Below, piece after piece: positions 26,008 to 35,681 of a stretch of 64,000 nt of DNA; the stretch's first letter is position 1; each line of letters starts with the position of its first letter. Below the pieces are notes generated by a model. It searched no databases. It saw only the letters and a list, made by a program, of their open reading frames with translations, and had not been told where the DNA came from. Origin of the DNA: Balneola sp. (GTDB taxonomy: Bacteria; Bacteroidota; Rhodothermia; Balneolales; Balneolaceae); NCBI GenBank assembly GCA_002694685.1, contig NZMW01000001.1:1-64000 (forward strand). Direction: 5' to 3'. The translations under genes were made by a program, and so were the position numbers.

Positions 26008-28179
26008 ATGAGTAAGAATAAAAGACAGACAAAGTTTGACGAGTTGGTTGTAGATTTAATCCGCAACAGCCCGGAAAACACATTATCAAGAGAACAAATA
26101 ATTAGTGTACTTCGCTTAAATAGCGATAAGGAAATAAAACAACTGGACAAGTGCCTGAGCCGACTGGCTAACAGCAACGTAATCAGCCGAAAGGATCATT
26201 ACATCATGTTAGCGGATAAGAAGAAGGGGCAAAGTAAAAGTAAGTCATCAAAATCATCGGACATATATGAGGGGAGAATTGATATCTCAGTTCGGGGAAC
26301 CGGTTATGTGATTACGGATGAGCTTGAAGAAGACATTATGATTTCTTCAAGAGATGTTGGAACGGCCTTGAATGATGACCGGGTTAAGGTAAAAGTGACT
26401 GGATCTAATAAAAGATCAAGCCAGCCAAGGGGTAAAATCCTCGAAATTCTTTCAAGAGGAAAAGACTTTTATGTTGGAACTCTGACTGAAGTCAGCAAAG
26501 ACAATTATGTAATAGAGTCCGACAAGAAATCCGTTCATACTAACTTCTTTGTACTGCCTGATTTTGTGAATGGTGCAGAGAGTGGGGATAAGGTTATTTT
26601 TGAACTTGAGAATTGGGTTCATCCTAAAGCACTTCCGGAAGCAAGAATAAAATCAGTTTTAGGTAAATCAGGTTCTAACGACGCCAACATTCTTTCCATT
26701 TTGGCTGAGAATGATATGGTTGCTGAATTTCCTAAAAATGTTTCAGAATATGCAGATCAAATTCCTACTGAAATTCCTGAAGAAGAATGTGCTCGCCGCC
26801 GTGATATCAGAGATGAAAATGTCTTTACGATTGATCCGGCCGATGCCAAAGACTTTGATGACGCACTAAGCATTAAGAAGCTCGATAACGGAAATTACTA
26901 TCTCGGTGTACACATTGCCGACGTGACTCATTATCTCACTCCAAAAACTGTTTTGGATGAAGAGGCACACAGCCGTGGAACAAGTGTTTATCTCGTCGAT
27001 CGTGTTATACCAATGCTCCCTGAAGTGTTAAGTAATGGGGTATGTAGTTTACGCCCGAACGAAGATAAGCTGACGTATAGCTGTTTCATGGAAATCAATT
27101 CTCAGGGTAAGTTAGTAAGCTACTCTGTTGAGGAAACGGTTATTCATTCCAAGCAGCGCTTTACTTACGAAGAAGCACAGGAAGTCGTAGACGGTAAAAA
27201 GCATAAGTTCAGTAATGAAGTACAAACAGTAGCAGAACTAGCCCGCATCTTACTTGATAAGAGATTTCGGGAGGGCGCTATAGACTTTGATTCTCCAGAA
27301 CCAAAATTTGTACTTGATGATAATGGTAAGCCTGTAAATGTGATTCTCAAAGAACGTATATTTGCACACCGTTTGATTGAGGAGTGTATGCTGATGGCTA
27401 ACAAAACTGTTGCCCAGCATGTTGAAGAGATGCGGAAAGATTCAGGCAAAAAGCGCTCAAAAGATCTCTATCCATTCTTTTATCGCGTACATGATAAGCC
27501 GGATACGGAAAAATTAAACGCTATTGCTGAGCAAGTTAAGCCTATAGGAATCAAGTTTGAAGTGGGTAATAGCATCAGCCCAAAGAAAATTAACGACCTT
27601 CTTAAGAAAGTGGAAAATACAAGCTTGGAGTCTATCGTTAATGGACTGATGTTACGAGCAATGGCTAAAGCTGAATATTCTCCGGACAACCTTGGGCACT
27701 TTGGATTAGGGTTTGGACATTATGCACACTTTACAAGCCCTATTCGCCGTTACCCCGATGTAATTGTTCACCGCCTGTTAAAAGGCTACAATTCAGGAGC
27801 TCGTGTTTATACACACGATCAGCTTAAGAAAGATGGCGAACATTGCAGTGCACGCGAACGAGTTGCTGTAGATGCTGAACGTGATTCCGTTAAGTTAAAA
27901 CAAGTGGAATTCTTGAGCTCTAAAATCGGCGAGTCTTTTGATGGAATTATCAGTGGTGTTATGGAACGTGGAATTTTTATAACACTAAAAGACATTTATT
28001 GTGAAGGAATGATCAGAATGACCGATCTGAAAAGTGATTACTTCGTATTCAACGAAAAGCGCCATGCTTTGGTTGGTAAAAAAAGCGGAAAACAATATCA
28101 GCTGGGAGATGAAATCCGAGTTCGTGTCAAGAGCACAAACCTGGAAAAACGACAAATTGATTTTGGATTAGCCCGGTAA
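26008..28179 (+). CDS. rnr: Ribonuclease R
   Basis: A 723-residue 3'-to-5' exoribonuclease of the RNB/RNR superfamily that degrades structured RNA. Domain order: N-terminal winged helix (about 8-70), cold-shock domains (about 85-230), the RNB catalytic domain with TIDPADAKDFDDALS at 274-288 carrying the metal-binding Asp residues, the HFTSPIRRYPDVIVHRLL signature, and a C-terminal S1 domain (about 640-722). It follows the tamB-like gene by 10 bp and precedes the propeller/barrel gene by 17 bp. Confidence 0.94.
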   Translation: MSKNKRQTKFDELVVDLIRNSPENTLSREQIISVLRLNSDKEIKQLDKCLSRLANSNVISRKDHYIMLADKKKGQSKSKSSKSSDIYEGRIDISVRGTGYVITDELEEDIMISSRDVGTALNDDRVKVKVTGSNKRSSQPRGKILEILSRGKDFYVGTLTEVSKDNYVIESDKKSVHTNFFVLPDFVNGAESGDKVIFELENWVHPKALPEARIKSVLGKSGSNDANILSILAENDMVAEFPKNVSEYADQIPTEIPEEECARRRDIRDENVFTIDPADAKDFDDALSIKKLDNGNYYLGVHIADVTHYLTPKTVLDEEAHSRGTSVYLVDRVIPMLPEVLSNGVCSLRPNEDKLTYSCFMEINSQGKLVSYSVEETVIHSKQRFTYEEAQEVVDGKKHKFSNEVQTVAELARILLDKRFREGAIDFDSPEPKFVLDDNGKPVNVILKERIFAHRLIEECMLMANKTVAQHVEEMRKDSGKKRSKDLYPFFYRVHDKPDTEKLNAIAEQVKPIGIKFEVGNSISPKKINDLLKKVENTSLESIVNGLMLRAMAKAEYSPDNLGHFGLGFGHYAHFTSPIRRYPDVIVHRLLKGYNSGARVYTHDQLKKDGEHCSARERVAVDAERDSVKLKQVEFLSSKIGESFDGIISGVMERGIFITLKDIYCEGMIRMTDLKSDYFVFNEKRHALVGKKSGKQYQLGDEIRVRVKSTNLEKRQIDFGLAR

Positions 28180-28196
28180 CGAATAAGACAATTATT

Positions 28197-31100
28197 ATGA
28201 AAGTTAGAATTAGTTCAGTTTTAGTACTTGCGGCGGTTTTATTAGCCTCTTCGACCCCGGCACTTGCCCAGTACTACTCTTTTGGTAAAAACAGAGTTCA
28301 GTACGAAGATTTTGAGTGGAGATATATCCAGTCTAAACACTTTGATGTTTATTACTACGGAGAAAAGAACTATGAGCTTGCTGAATTTGGAGCTAAAAGT
28401 ATTGAGTCTGCCTACAAACAGCTGAGTCAGGATTTTAACCACGAGATATCAAACCGTATTACGCTAATTATCTATGATTCTCATAATGATTTTTCCCAAA
28501 CCAACGTAGTAAACCTCCCAATAAGCGCAGAAGGGATCGGTGGTGTAACCGACAAATTGAAGAACCGAATGACCGTTCCGTTTGATGGAGATTATTCTGA
28601 TTTTCGCCGAACTCTACACCATGAGCTTGTCCATGCCGTGTTTAACGATATGTTCTACGGCGGTACCATCAATTCAATTATCCGAAACAATATTCAACTT
28701 GTTTTCCCACTTTGGTTTGAAGAGGGTTTAGCCGAATACACCGCTCTGGGCTGGGATACTAATACTGATATGTATATCAGAGATGCGGTTATCAATAATT
28801 ACTTGCCACCTATTCAGTATTTAAGCGGATATTATGCGTACCGAGGTGGCCAATCGGTTTGGAATTATATAGCTGAGGAATATGGGCGCCAGAAGATTGC
28901 AGAAATTTTACAGCGTATTAAAACAACCCGAAGCGTTGAAATTGGGCTTCAGCAATCTCTTGGCTTAAGCATAAGCGAACTTTCTAAAGCCTGGAAGAAT
29001 AAACTACAGGAACGATATTATCCGGAAGTAGCTGAGCGAGAACGTACAGATGTAATTGCTAATCTGCTGACAGAAAGAGGTGAATTCGGAACGTATAACA
29101 CAAGTCCTTCTATTTCTCCACAGGGAGATAAAATTGCGTTTATAACTAACAAGAGAGGTTATTTTGATATTGTTGTTATAAGTGCGATTGATGGCAGGAA
29201 GCTCAAAACTTTGATCAGAGGAGAGGATAATCCGGATTTTGAGGAGTTAAATATCCTGAATCCAAATATTGCATGGTCACCTGACGGAAGTAAAATTGCT
29301 CTTTCAACTAAGTCGAAAGGAAGAGATGATATTGCCATTATTGATTATAACTCTGGAAAAATTGACAAAGTTAAAATTCCAACATTAGATGCCATTGCTT
29401 CTATATCGTGGTCGCCGGATGGAAATAAGTTAGCCTTTGACGGTAACATCGGCCCTTATCAGGATATCTTCGTTTACAACATAGATACTCAAAAACTGGT
29501 CAATCTTACCGGAGATTTCTTTTCGGATATGCAGCCCGCATGGAGTCAGGATTCAAAATTCATTTATTTCTCTTCTAGTCGAGGTGAAAAGGTGGACCTT
29601 CATAGATATACACTCGAGTACGATCTCTTGAGTAATGAGAGCATGTACGAAACAGACTTATATAGAGTCAGTTTGGACTCTCGTACTGCAACCCGCCTTA
29701 CAAATACTCCTAATTGGAGTGAGAAGAATCCGCAGACTACAAGAGATGGAAGACTCGTATTTATTTCAGATGAAAACGGAATTTATAACATCTATAAATA
29801 TGATTTAGCTACCCGAACTTCATCACCACTAACCAATTTACAGACTGGTGTTTCTCAAATATCAATAAGTGGAGATGGGTCAAGGCTTGCATTTAACTCC
29901 ATAAACGAAGGTTATCTGGATATTTTTCTCTTACGTTCACCATTCACCAGAGAGAAAGAAGAAGCTTTATCAAAAAATTATTGGGCTCAGAGAAGAGCTA
30001 GTGAAAGTCAGGCAAATCGCGTTCCGGCAACACTTTATGTCCGTGAAATGTTTGCGAATGGACTAAGTCTTTCAGATCCAAAAGTAGCTGATGTGCAAGA
30101 AGAGATGCTAACGGAAGAAGATGAAGAATCTCAAAATGCAGGGGCTGAAGAAACTGAAGAGGAGCAAGCGCAACAGGAAGAGGGAGAAGGAGAAATTGAT
30201 TTTAGAAACTATGTCTTTAATACTGAAGTCATTGAAGACACTACCTTAGAACTCGAAGATATTGAAAGTTTTAACCCTGAGAATAATATCACGGATGACG
30301 GACGCTTTCAGCCGAAAAACTATCGGTTAAAATTTACAACCGACATTGCCTACAATCCCACATTTGTGGCATCTACCTACGGTTCTTCTGCTCAAACTCA
30401 ACTTATAATAAGCGACCTGCTTGGGGATCATCAGATTGCATTAGGAACAAATTTTGTTTCTGATCTTAGGAACAGTGACTATTCTCTCCAATATGGATAC
30501 TTGAAAAACAGAACCAACTGGTTTCTTTCATATTTTCACACTTCAAGGAGATATCAGACCTTTTTTGGAGAGTTGATCCGGTTCAGAACTTTTGGTGGAG
30601 CGGTTAATATCCAATACCCATTTGATAAGTTTAAGCGGATAGATTTTGGAGTTTCAGCCTTAGGTGTAACTCGAGATTATAACTCCGTTAGTGATCGATT
30701 TGCGGGTTTATCAAACACTAATTCCAGTCAGCCAAGTAACCGCAGAAGTATCTTCCTATATCCGGAAGTCATCTTTACCAATGACCAAACTTTACCCGGT
30801 TTTTTGACTCCTCAAGGTGGTAGAAGATATTCTATTGGTGTTTCCGGTAGTCCCGGTTTTGGAGAAAATGCTCCACTGTTTACCTCAGTTTTGGGTGATT
30901 TCCGTCAGTACGTAAGTCTTGGCCAGCGTTATTCAATAGCGCTCCGTGCTTCAGGAGCTGCGTCATTTGGACGTGACAAGCAAACGTATTTCATGGGAGG
31001 AAGAATGGGCTGGATAAACCAGCAGTTTAATGATAACGGCCTCTCTTTTGATCGCCTCACCGATAGTTTCTTTACTGTTCCCGCACTTCCGGTTAGGGGA

Positions 31101-31547
31101 TATGCCTACAACAGCATTTATGGAAGCAATTTTTCGTTAATCAATGCTGAATTTAGATTTCCTCTATTTGCAGCGATTGTTCCGGGAGCGGTACCAATAT
31201 TACCATTATACAATGTTACAGGAGCCGCATTTTTGGATGTCGGAACCGCGTGGGGGCAGAGAATTGAATATGGACTTCTTGACGCTCAGCAAAACCCTAT
31301 TGTGAATGAAGCCGGACTAGACTTCAAAGTAGCCAAAGAACAGTTTAGTTCCTTCGTAGAGACACAAAATGGACCAGCTCGCTTCGAGGCTCCTTATTAT
31401 GATGGTGACCTGTTGATTGGTGCCGGGTTTGGTCTTAGAACCATTTTGTTTGGTCTGCCTTTCAGGTATGATGTAGGGTGGCCTTATGCCAGAGATGGAT
31501 TTGGAGATAAGCCGATACACTATTTCTCAATTGGGATCGATTTCTAA
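28197..31547 (+). CDS. Peptidase-MA / TolB-like propeller / outer-membrane beta-barrel protein
   Basis: A 1116-residue outer-membrane protein with a signal peptide (about 1-24, cut near ALAQ). Residues 40-270 form a peptidase-MA-type zinc metallopeptidase domain with HHELVH at 141-146 and EEGLAEY at 175-181. Residues about 300-590 carry TolB-like WD40 repeats (SPDGSKIALS, SPDGNKLAFD). A very acidic linker (about 643-680) follows, then an Omp85/surface-antigen type beta-barrel (about 700-1116) ending IHYFSIGIDF. A surface protease or an assembly factor carrying a protease is possible; the role is not known. It is the last gene of the 18-31.5 kb operon. Confidence 0.82.
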   Translation: MKVRISSVLVLAAVLLASSTPALAQYYSFGKNRVQYEDFEWRYIQSKHFDVYYYGEKNYELAEFGAKSIESAYKQLSQDFNHEISNRITLIIYDSHNDFSQTNVVNLPISAEGIGGVTDKLKNRMTVPFDGDYSDFRRTLHHELVHAVFNDMFYGGTINSIIRNNIQLVFPLWFEEGLAEYTALGWDTNTDMYIRDAVINNYLPPIQYLSGYYAYRGGQSVWNYIAEEYGRQKIAEILQRIKTTRSVEIGLQQSLGLSISELSKAWKNKLQERYYPEVAERERTDVIANLLTERGEFGTYNTSPSISPQGDKIAFITNKRGYFDIVVISAIDGRKLKTLIRGEDNPDFEELNILNPNIAWSPDGSKIALSTKSKGRDDIAIIDYNSGKIDKVKIPTLDAIASISWSPDGNKLAFDGNIGPYQDIFVYNIDTQKLVNLTGDFFSDMQPAWSQDSKFIYFSSSRGEKVDLHRYTLEYDLLSNESMYETDLYRVSLDSRTATRLTNTPNWSEKNPQTTRDGRLVFISDENGIYNIYKYDLATRTSSPLTNLQTGVSQISISGDGSRLAFNSINEGYLDIFLLRSPFTREKEEALSKNYWAQRRASESQANRVPATLYVREMFANGLSLSDPKVADVQEEMLTEEDEESQNAGAEETEEEQAQQEEGEGEIDFRNYVFNTEVIEDTTLELEDIESFNPENNITDDGRFQPKNYRLKFTTDIAYNPTFVASTYGSSAQTQLIISDLLGDHQIALGTNFVSDLRNSDYSLQYGYLKNRTNWFLSYFHTSRRYQTFFGELIRFRTFGGAVNIQYPFDKFKRIDFGVSALGVTRDYNSVSDRFAGLSNTNSSQPSNRRSIFLYPEVIFTNDQTLPGFLTPQGGRRYSIGVSGSPGFGENAPLFTSVLGDFRQYVSLGQRYSIALRASGAASFGRDKQTYFMGGRMGWINQQFNDNGLSFDRLTDSFFTVPALPVRGYAYNSIYGSNFSLINAEFRFPLFAAIVPGAVPILPLYNVTGAAFLDVGTAWGQRIEYGLLDAQQNPIVNEAGLDFKVAKEQFSSFVETQNGPARFEAPYYDGDLLIGAGFGLRTILFGLPFRYDVGWPYARDGFGDKPIHYFSIGIDF

Positions 31548-31559
31548 AAAGATCAACTT

Positions 31560-32870
31560 CTAATTTCGAGTTCTAAATACTTTTACCTGTAGGAGGCGCT
31601 GGTATTGATAATCGGGGTCTTTAAAATAGACAAAGCCAGTGTATTCCTGATTTTGACGGGTAACGGTATCACTTAGTATCAAGTCATCAATGCCGTAATC
31701 TCCGTACGACTTAATCGCATATTTGTACGTATAGGTACCTTGTTTTATCAGGGATGAAGTTTCCCAGTAGCCGGAATCTTCATTGTATTCTAATCGGTTG
31801 TTTTCTGATAGTAGCCATTGGTTAAAATCTCCAACCAGGTAAACCCCTTTATCAGCGGAGAACTGTCCGCCATCTTCGAATCTAAAACGAACAGAAGCAT
31901 ATCGGGCATCGGGTGATGTTTTAGGATTTCCAAAGGTAGAGCTCCAACCAGGTATTGGATCAGAACTAAAGTTCAATACATCTTCTCTTAGAACAATGAC
32001 GGGGGGAGTTTTTTCGGGCTGCCAGTCTATGATATTCCTGCTATTCACAGATAGATTCTGAAGATTCAATCCAATGAAATCATAATTTGCAGGAAAGGCT
32101 TTTTCCCGGGAAAGATGAAATTGGCTTCGGTCATTTTCGGAAAAATCATAGTTTTCGGACTTTCTCATATCACCCCAAAAACGATTTTGAACAAAATAGA
32201 AACTCAGATCAAATTGTGGGAATTCTATAAAATCGGGATACACGAACTCAGAAAAAGGCTGGTCAATGGCGTTAAATCGCTGACCTGCATTGTAGATGGT
32301 TTCAACCCAGGAATCCATTTCTCCAGCATTCTCAGTTACGAAAAAGGGGAGAGAGAATAGCCTAATCCCTGAATTGAAGTCCGAAACGTGCAGCATATAG
32401 TTTCCGCTCGTTTTAAAGCGAACCTGATCGTTAGGAAATTCTGTACGGTAGTGGAAGTAGTCCGGCTGCGACAGTCTGTTTTTGTCGCCACCGCCCAAAA
32501 TAAGTTCATTGATACCTTCTAGATACCAGTCTTGCGGGATATTGCTATTCTTCCAATTCTGGTCATAATGGGTAAAAGTAATACGGAATTGGCCTGAAAG
32601 ATCAGATAACTCATCAAAGGCTAAAACCAGTTTCTGGCGAGAGCCAAGTTCAATGACAGGGGGACCAGCTTCACTGCCTTTTCTATACAACTGTAAACTC
32701 TTTATAGACTGAGGAGCGGGTAACTGATTTGGGACAAGATATCGACTGATATACTGTTCTGTAGCAGGTTGATTGTTCAGGTTTGTTAAGCCTGTTGAAC
32801 AACCGGTTATGATAAACCCCAAAAATAATAATGGTACAAGGTTACGAAGTAAAAATACCTTCAAATACAA
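31560..32870 (-). CDS. Type IX secretion system Plug-family lipoprotein (DUF5103)
   Basis: A 436-residue lipoprotein with a lipobox around FIITGCS (Cys about 24). The family pattern of DUF5103/T9SS Plug is clear: VIELGSRQKLVLAFDEL, FTHYDQNWKNSN, YFHYRTEFPND and SGNYMLHVSDF in the first half. The second half includes the VYLVGDFNQWLLSENNRLEYN segment and ends QRLLQVKVFRTRN. In Flavobacterium, Plug closes the SprA translocon on the periplasmic side. It overlaps dapF by 29 bp. No other T9SS gene is in the window, so a role in secretion is family-based inference. Confidence 0.7.
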   Translation of the reverse strand: MYLKVFLLRNLVPLLFLGFIITGCSTGLTNLNNQPATEQYISRYLVPNQLPAPQSIKSLQLYRKGSEAGPPVIELGSRQKLVLAFDELSDLSGQFRITFTHYDQNWKNSNIPQDWYLEGINELILGGGDKNRLSQPDYFHYRTEFPNDQVRFKTSGNYMLHVSDFNSGIRLFSLPFFVTENAGEMDSWVETIYNAGQRFNAIDQPFSEFVYPDFIEFPQFDLSFYFVQNRFWGDMRKSENYDFSENDRSQFHLSREKAFPANYDFIGLNLQNLSVNSRNIIDWQPEKTPPVIVLREDVLNFSSDPIPGWSSTFGNPKTSPDARYASVRFRFEDGGQFSADKGVYLVGDFNQWLLSENNRLEYNEDSGYWETSSLIKQGTYTYKYAIKSYGDYGIDDLILSDTVTRQNQEYTGFVYFKDPDYQYQRLLQVKVFRTRN

Positions 32871-33666
32871 AATGAGCTGGCCCTGTTAAGATTAATTGAT
32901 GATAGGTGTTATTGGCTGCATTAAAATCGAAGGAAGCTTTGAGGATTCCGCCTTTAACTTTCACTTCGTAGGTGGAATGTTTCTCTTGTTTACTCTGATT
33001 GAAATGAGTGGCAATGGCAGAAGCTAATGCTCCGGTTCCACATGCAAGAGTCAGGTTTTCTACACCACGCTCATAAGTCTGTAATTCAATTGAATACTCA
33101 TCTGAAATACATACAAAGTTTACGTTTGTTCCCGGTGGATTTACGTCTTCGTGGTAACGCAACTCACTTCCAGTTTTAACTAAACTTTCCTCGTCTTCTA
33201 ACTTCTCAGAAGGAACAAAGGTGATGAGATGCTCTGTTGCGGCATCAGCCTGTATAAGCTCAACATTATTCAATGTCCGCTTAGTGGGCTTAACATGAAC
33301 CGGAAAATGAATACTTACATCTCCGTTTTTATGGACTACAGCTTCGTACACGTTATTGTGCACATTAAAAGTCTGCGTGGCATTAAACCCATTTTGATAA
33401 GCAAACATGACGAGGCATCGCGCTCCATTTCCACACATACCGGCATCACTTCCATCGGCATTGCGGTAAATCATAGTGTAGTCAACTTCAGACTTTTGAG
33501 CTTTTTCAAGCACAAGGATACCATCACCGCCAACGCCAAATTTGCGGTCACAAAATTTGGGAGTTAATTCAATAATCTCCTCAAGGGAAAAGCCATACTT
33601 TCGGTTATCGATGACCACAAAGTCATTTCCGGCTCCCTGCATTTTATGAAATTTAATATCCTTCAT
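32842..33666 (-). CDS. dapF: Diaminopimelate epimerase
   Basis: A 274-residue cofactor-free epimerase interconverting LL- and meso-diaminopimelate for lysine and peptidoglycan synthesis. It has the catalytic cysteines C78 (DAGMCGNGARC) and C209 (TLACGTGALAS), and the N-terminal MQGAGNDFVVID motif. The start lies 2 bp from the holB stop, and the 3' end overlaps the Plug gene, so the three form one minus-strand operon. Confidence 0.95.
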   Translation of the reverse strand: MKDIKFHKMQGAGNDFVVIDNRKYGFSLEEIIELTPKFCDRKFGVGGDGILVLEKAQKSEVDYTMIYRNADGSDAGMCGNGARCLVMFAYQNGFNATQTFNVHNNVYEAVVHKNGDVSIHFPVHVKPTKRTLNNVELIQADAATEHLITFVPSEKLEDEESLVKTGSELRYHEDVNPPGTNVNFVCISDEYSIELQTYERGVENLTLACGTGALASAIATHFNQSKQEKHSTYEVKVKGGILKASFDFNAANNTYHQLILTGPAHFVFEGIFTS

Positions 33667-33668
33667 AA

Positions 33669-34850
33669 TTATTCTACAAAAGCGGGGACGTGTTTCCAGT
33701 TCTCTTCTTCAGAAATAGAAGGATCTAACCCGCGCATTAACGTTGAAAATCGTAAAGCTAAAACAATAAATATCAGCTTAGGGTTTACATTTTGACGTAA
33801 AGCAGGTCGAAAATCATCCATATGGGTGATCATTTCCTCTAAGCGGGCATCGTCCAAAGCTTTTACAAATTTCTGAATAGAATCCAGTTGATCAATATTT
33901 GTAATGAATTTCTTATTTCCGGTTTCCCGATAAACCATGAGGTCTCGAATGTACATCTCAATGAGATTGGTTATAGCAATTAGTCCTTCTATGTTATTGG
34001 AGCTTTGCCAATCCTGAACCAACGTTGAAAGTCCGGTTGCATCCTGACTAAAAGCCATTCGAAGATAATTTACAACCGACTCGCGGTTTTCCCTGAGTTT
34101 TGAAATATCAAAAAAGCGGGTCATGGCATAATTGCCATTTGAAACTCTGGCAAGGTATGCTGCCGCATCAGGCTCAACGCCATCAACCTCAATAAGCCCC
34201 TTTTCTACCTCTTTATCTTTTAGAGAACCCAGCGGAATATGCTGGCATCTTGAAGTGATTGTAGGAAGGAGGCTTTCATAGCTTTCGGTAGTAAGTATAA
34301 ACATCAAACGGTCAGAGGGTTCTTCCAGCAGTTTAAGAAAGGCGTTGGCCGTTTCTTTTCGCATGGTTTCCACCTGGGTCATAATGATAACAATACGATC
34401 GCCTTCGTTTGGCTTTAGCTTGGCTATCGGGCGAATGTCTTCCCTGAAATAATCGACAGGGTAGAAGGCTTGGAGGTTCTTGGAAGAGTCATCATCCAAA
34501 GAAGGGCGTTGCGAGAAATTAATGATTTCGTATGGATCCTTAGAAAGCAGTTCCAGCCGATCTCTCAATTCTTCTGTTTTTGCGGAAGTGGGTTTTGGAA
34601 TGAACACGTGGATATCGGGATGAGTAAACCAGGATGATTTTTTTGAACTTTTGTGTTCTCCTAAATCACTTAAATGTTCCACTCCATTTATAGCCTCTGC
34701 CATAGCTAAAGCAAAAGCTGTTTTACCTACACCGGTAGGACCCGAAAGTAGATAGGCGTGGCTGATTCGATTAGAATCGAGCATACGCTCAACCTGTTCT
34801 TTAGCACGGCTTTGCCCAATAATTCTTCGATTTCCGAATTTGATGTTCAT
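33669..34850 (-). CDS. holB: DNA polymerase III delta' subunit (clamp loader)
   Basis: A 393-residue AAA+ protein with the Walker A motif GPTGVGKT (37-44) and the SRC motif TSRCQHIP typical of gamma/delta' clamp-loader subunits, followed by a helical C-terminal domain. The four Cys of the zinc module seen in many delta'/DnaX proteins are absent after the P-loop, where the segment EHLSDLGEHKSSKKSS stands instead. The intact P-loop could also suggest a gamma/tau paralog, but length and position favour delta'. It is the first gene of the holB-dapF-Plug operon. Confidence 0.85.
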   Translation of the reverse strand: MNIKFGNRRIIGQSRAKEQVERMLDSNRISHAYLLSGPTGVGKTAFALAMAEAINGVEHLSDLGEHKSSKKSSWFTHPDIHVFIPKPTSAKTEELRDRLELLSKDPYEIINFSQRPSLDDDSSKNLQAFYPVDYFREDIRPIAKLKPNEGDRIVIIMTQVETMRKETANAFLKLLEEPSDRLMFILTTESYESLLPTITSRCQHIPLGSLKDKEVEKGLIEVDGVEPDAAAYLARVSNGNYAMTRFFDISKLRENRESVVNYLRMAFSQDATGLSTLVQDWQSSNNIEGLIAITNLIEMYIRDLMVYRETGNKKFITNIDQLDSIQKFVKALDDARLEEMITHMDDFRPALRQNVNPKLIFIVLALRFSTLMRGLDPSISEEENWKHVPAFVE

Positions 34851-35015
34851 TTAGTTCTGTGTGTTATAGACGATAGACGAACGACCGTCGACAAGTGGTT
34901 ACTCAATTTCATAGTTCTCGCCAAAATCATTCACTTGTTTATTCTTTTTCAAATTTAAAAGACATAATTGTTACTTGGTTTTATCATTGGTCATTGGTCA
35001 CCCGTCGCTCGTTAT
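34851..35015. other. Intergenic segment with low-complexity repeats
   Basis: No gene is visible between holB and ccmB (both minus strand). The sequence contains tandem-like words such as ATAGACGATAGACGAACGACC (34866-34886) and TTGGTCATTGGTCACCCGTC, typical of degenerate intergenic repeats of this lineage. No terminator was identified. Confidence 0.4.
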
Positions 35016-35681
35016 CTACTCTTCCCAGATATAGTCAAAAAGTAAGACTCCGGCAGTGATGGTTACACCGGCAAAGCCAATGAGAGCTGTCACGTTGTTC
35101 ATAGAGCCGTCACCACCGCTTATGAATGCTGTTTTACTGATATCAGACAGTAAGAGCACCAGCGGCATAAATAGAGGTATACTCAAAACAGAGAAAATAG
35201 CGCCTTTACGATCGGCTTGCGATACAACGGCTGCTGTCATAGTTGCCACTCCTGATAAACCAGCGGTTCCCACAAAAAGCATTACCAAAAATGCAGACCA
35301 CGATTGGATATCCAAATTCATTAAAAAAATATAGCCAGTAAACGTAGCTATGTTGATCAGAAGAGTAAAAAGGAAATTATAAAGTAGCTTCCCTGAATAT
35401 ACGGTAGTGCCTTCAGCATAAATGCGGAGGAGATCGAAAGTCTTTCTGTCTGTTTCAGCTATGAAGCTCCGGCTCAACGCAGAGAGAGCGGAAAACAAAA
35501 TGATGATCCAAACCAATCCGGATTTAGGGCCTGGCTCAAGCTGATCTGCACGGAGGGTGAAGAGCACCAAAAGCATTGCTGCCGCTACAAAGGCTAAAAC
35601 CATATTGAACGCGAATTTTGTACGCAGTTCAATCTGCAGGTCTTTCTTTAAAATGGTAAGTGTGCTCCTAATCCATTGCAT
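35016..35681 (-). CDS. ccmB: Heme exporter-type ABC permease CcmB
   Basis: A 221-residue, six-span inner-membrane protein with CcmB hallmarks: ILKKDLQIELRTKFAF at the N terminus, SRSFIAETDRKTFDLLRIYAEG in the first loop, and ADRKGAIFSVLSIPLFMPLVL. With CcmA and CcmC it frees holo-CcmE in cytochrome c maturation. It lies about 20 kb from ccmC-D-E-F and has no ccmA beside it. A longer reading starts at 35729; ATG 35681 was preferred because it begins near the conserved first helix. Confidence 0.85.
   Translation of the reverse strand: MQWIRSTLTILKKDLQIELRTKFAFNMVLAFVAAAMLLVLFTLRADQLEPGPKSGLVWIIILFSALSALSRSFIAETDRKTFDLLRIYAEGTTVYSGKLLYNFLFTLLINIATFTGYIFLMNLDIQSWSAFLVMLFVGTAGLSGVATMTAAVVSQADRKGAIFSVLSIPLFMPLVLLLSDISKTAFISGGDGSMNNVTALIGFAGVTITAGVLLFDYIWEE

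Noticed and set aside
25932-26177. Minus-strand open frame over the tamB-like/rnr junction
   Set aside because: It overlaps two well-supported genes on the other strand, and its leucine/serine/phenylalanine-rich product is typical of antisense translation of lysine/glutamate-rich sequence.
33669-34850. DnaX (gamma/tau) instead of delta'
   Set aside because: The P-loop is intact as in DnaX, but the length (393 residues), the absent zinc cysteines and lack of a tau-like C-terminal extension fit delta' better. Some doubt remains.
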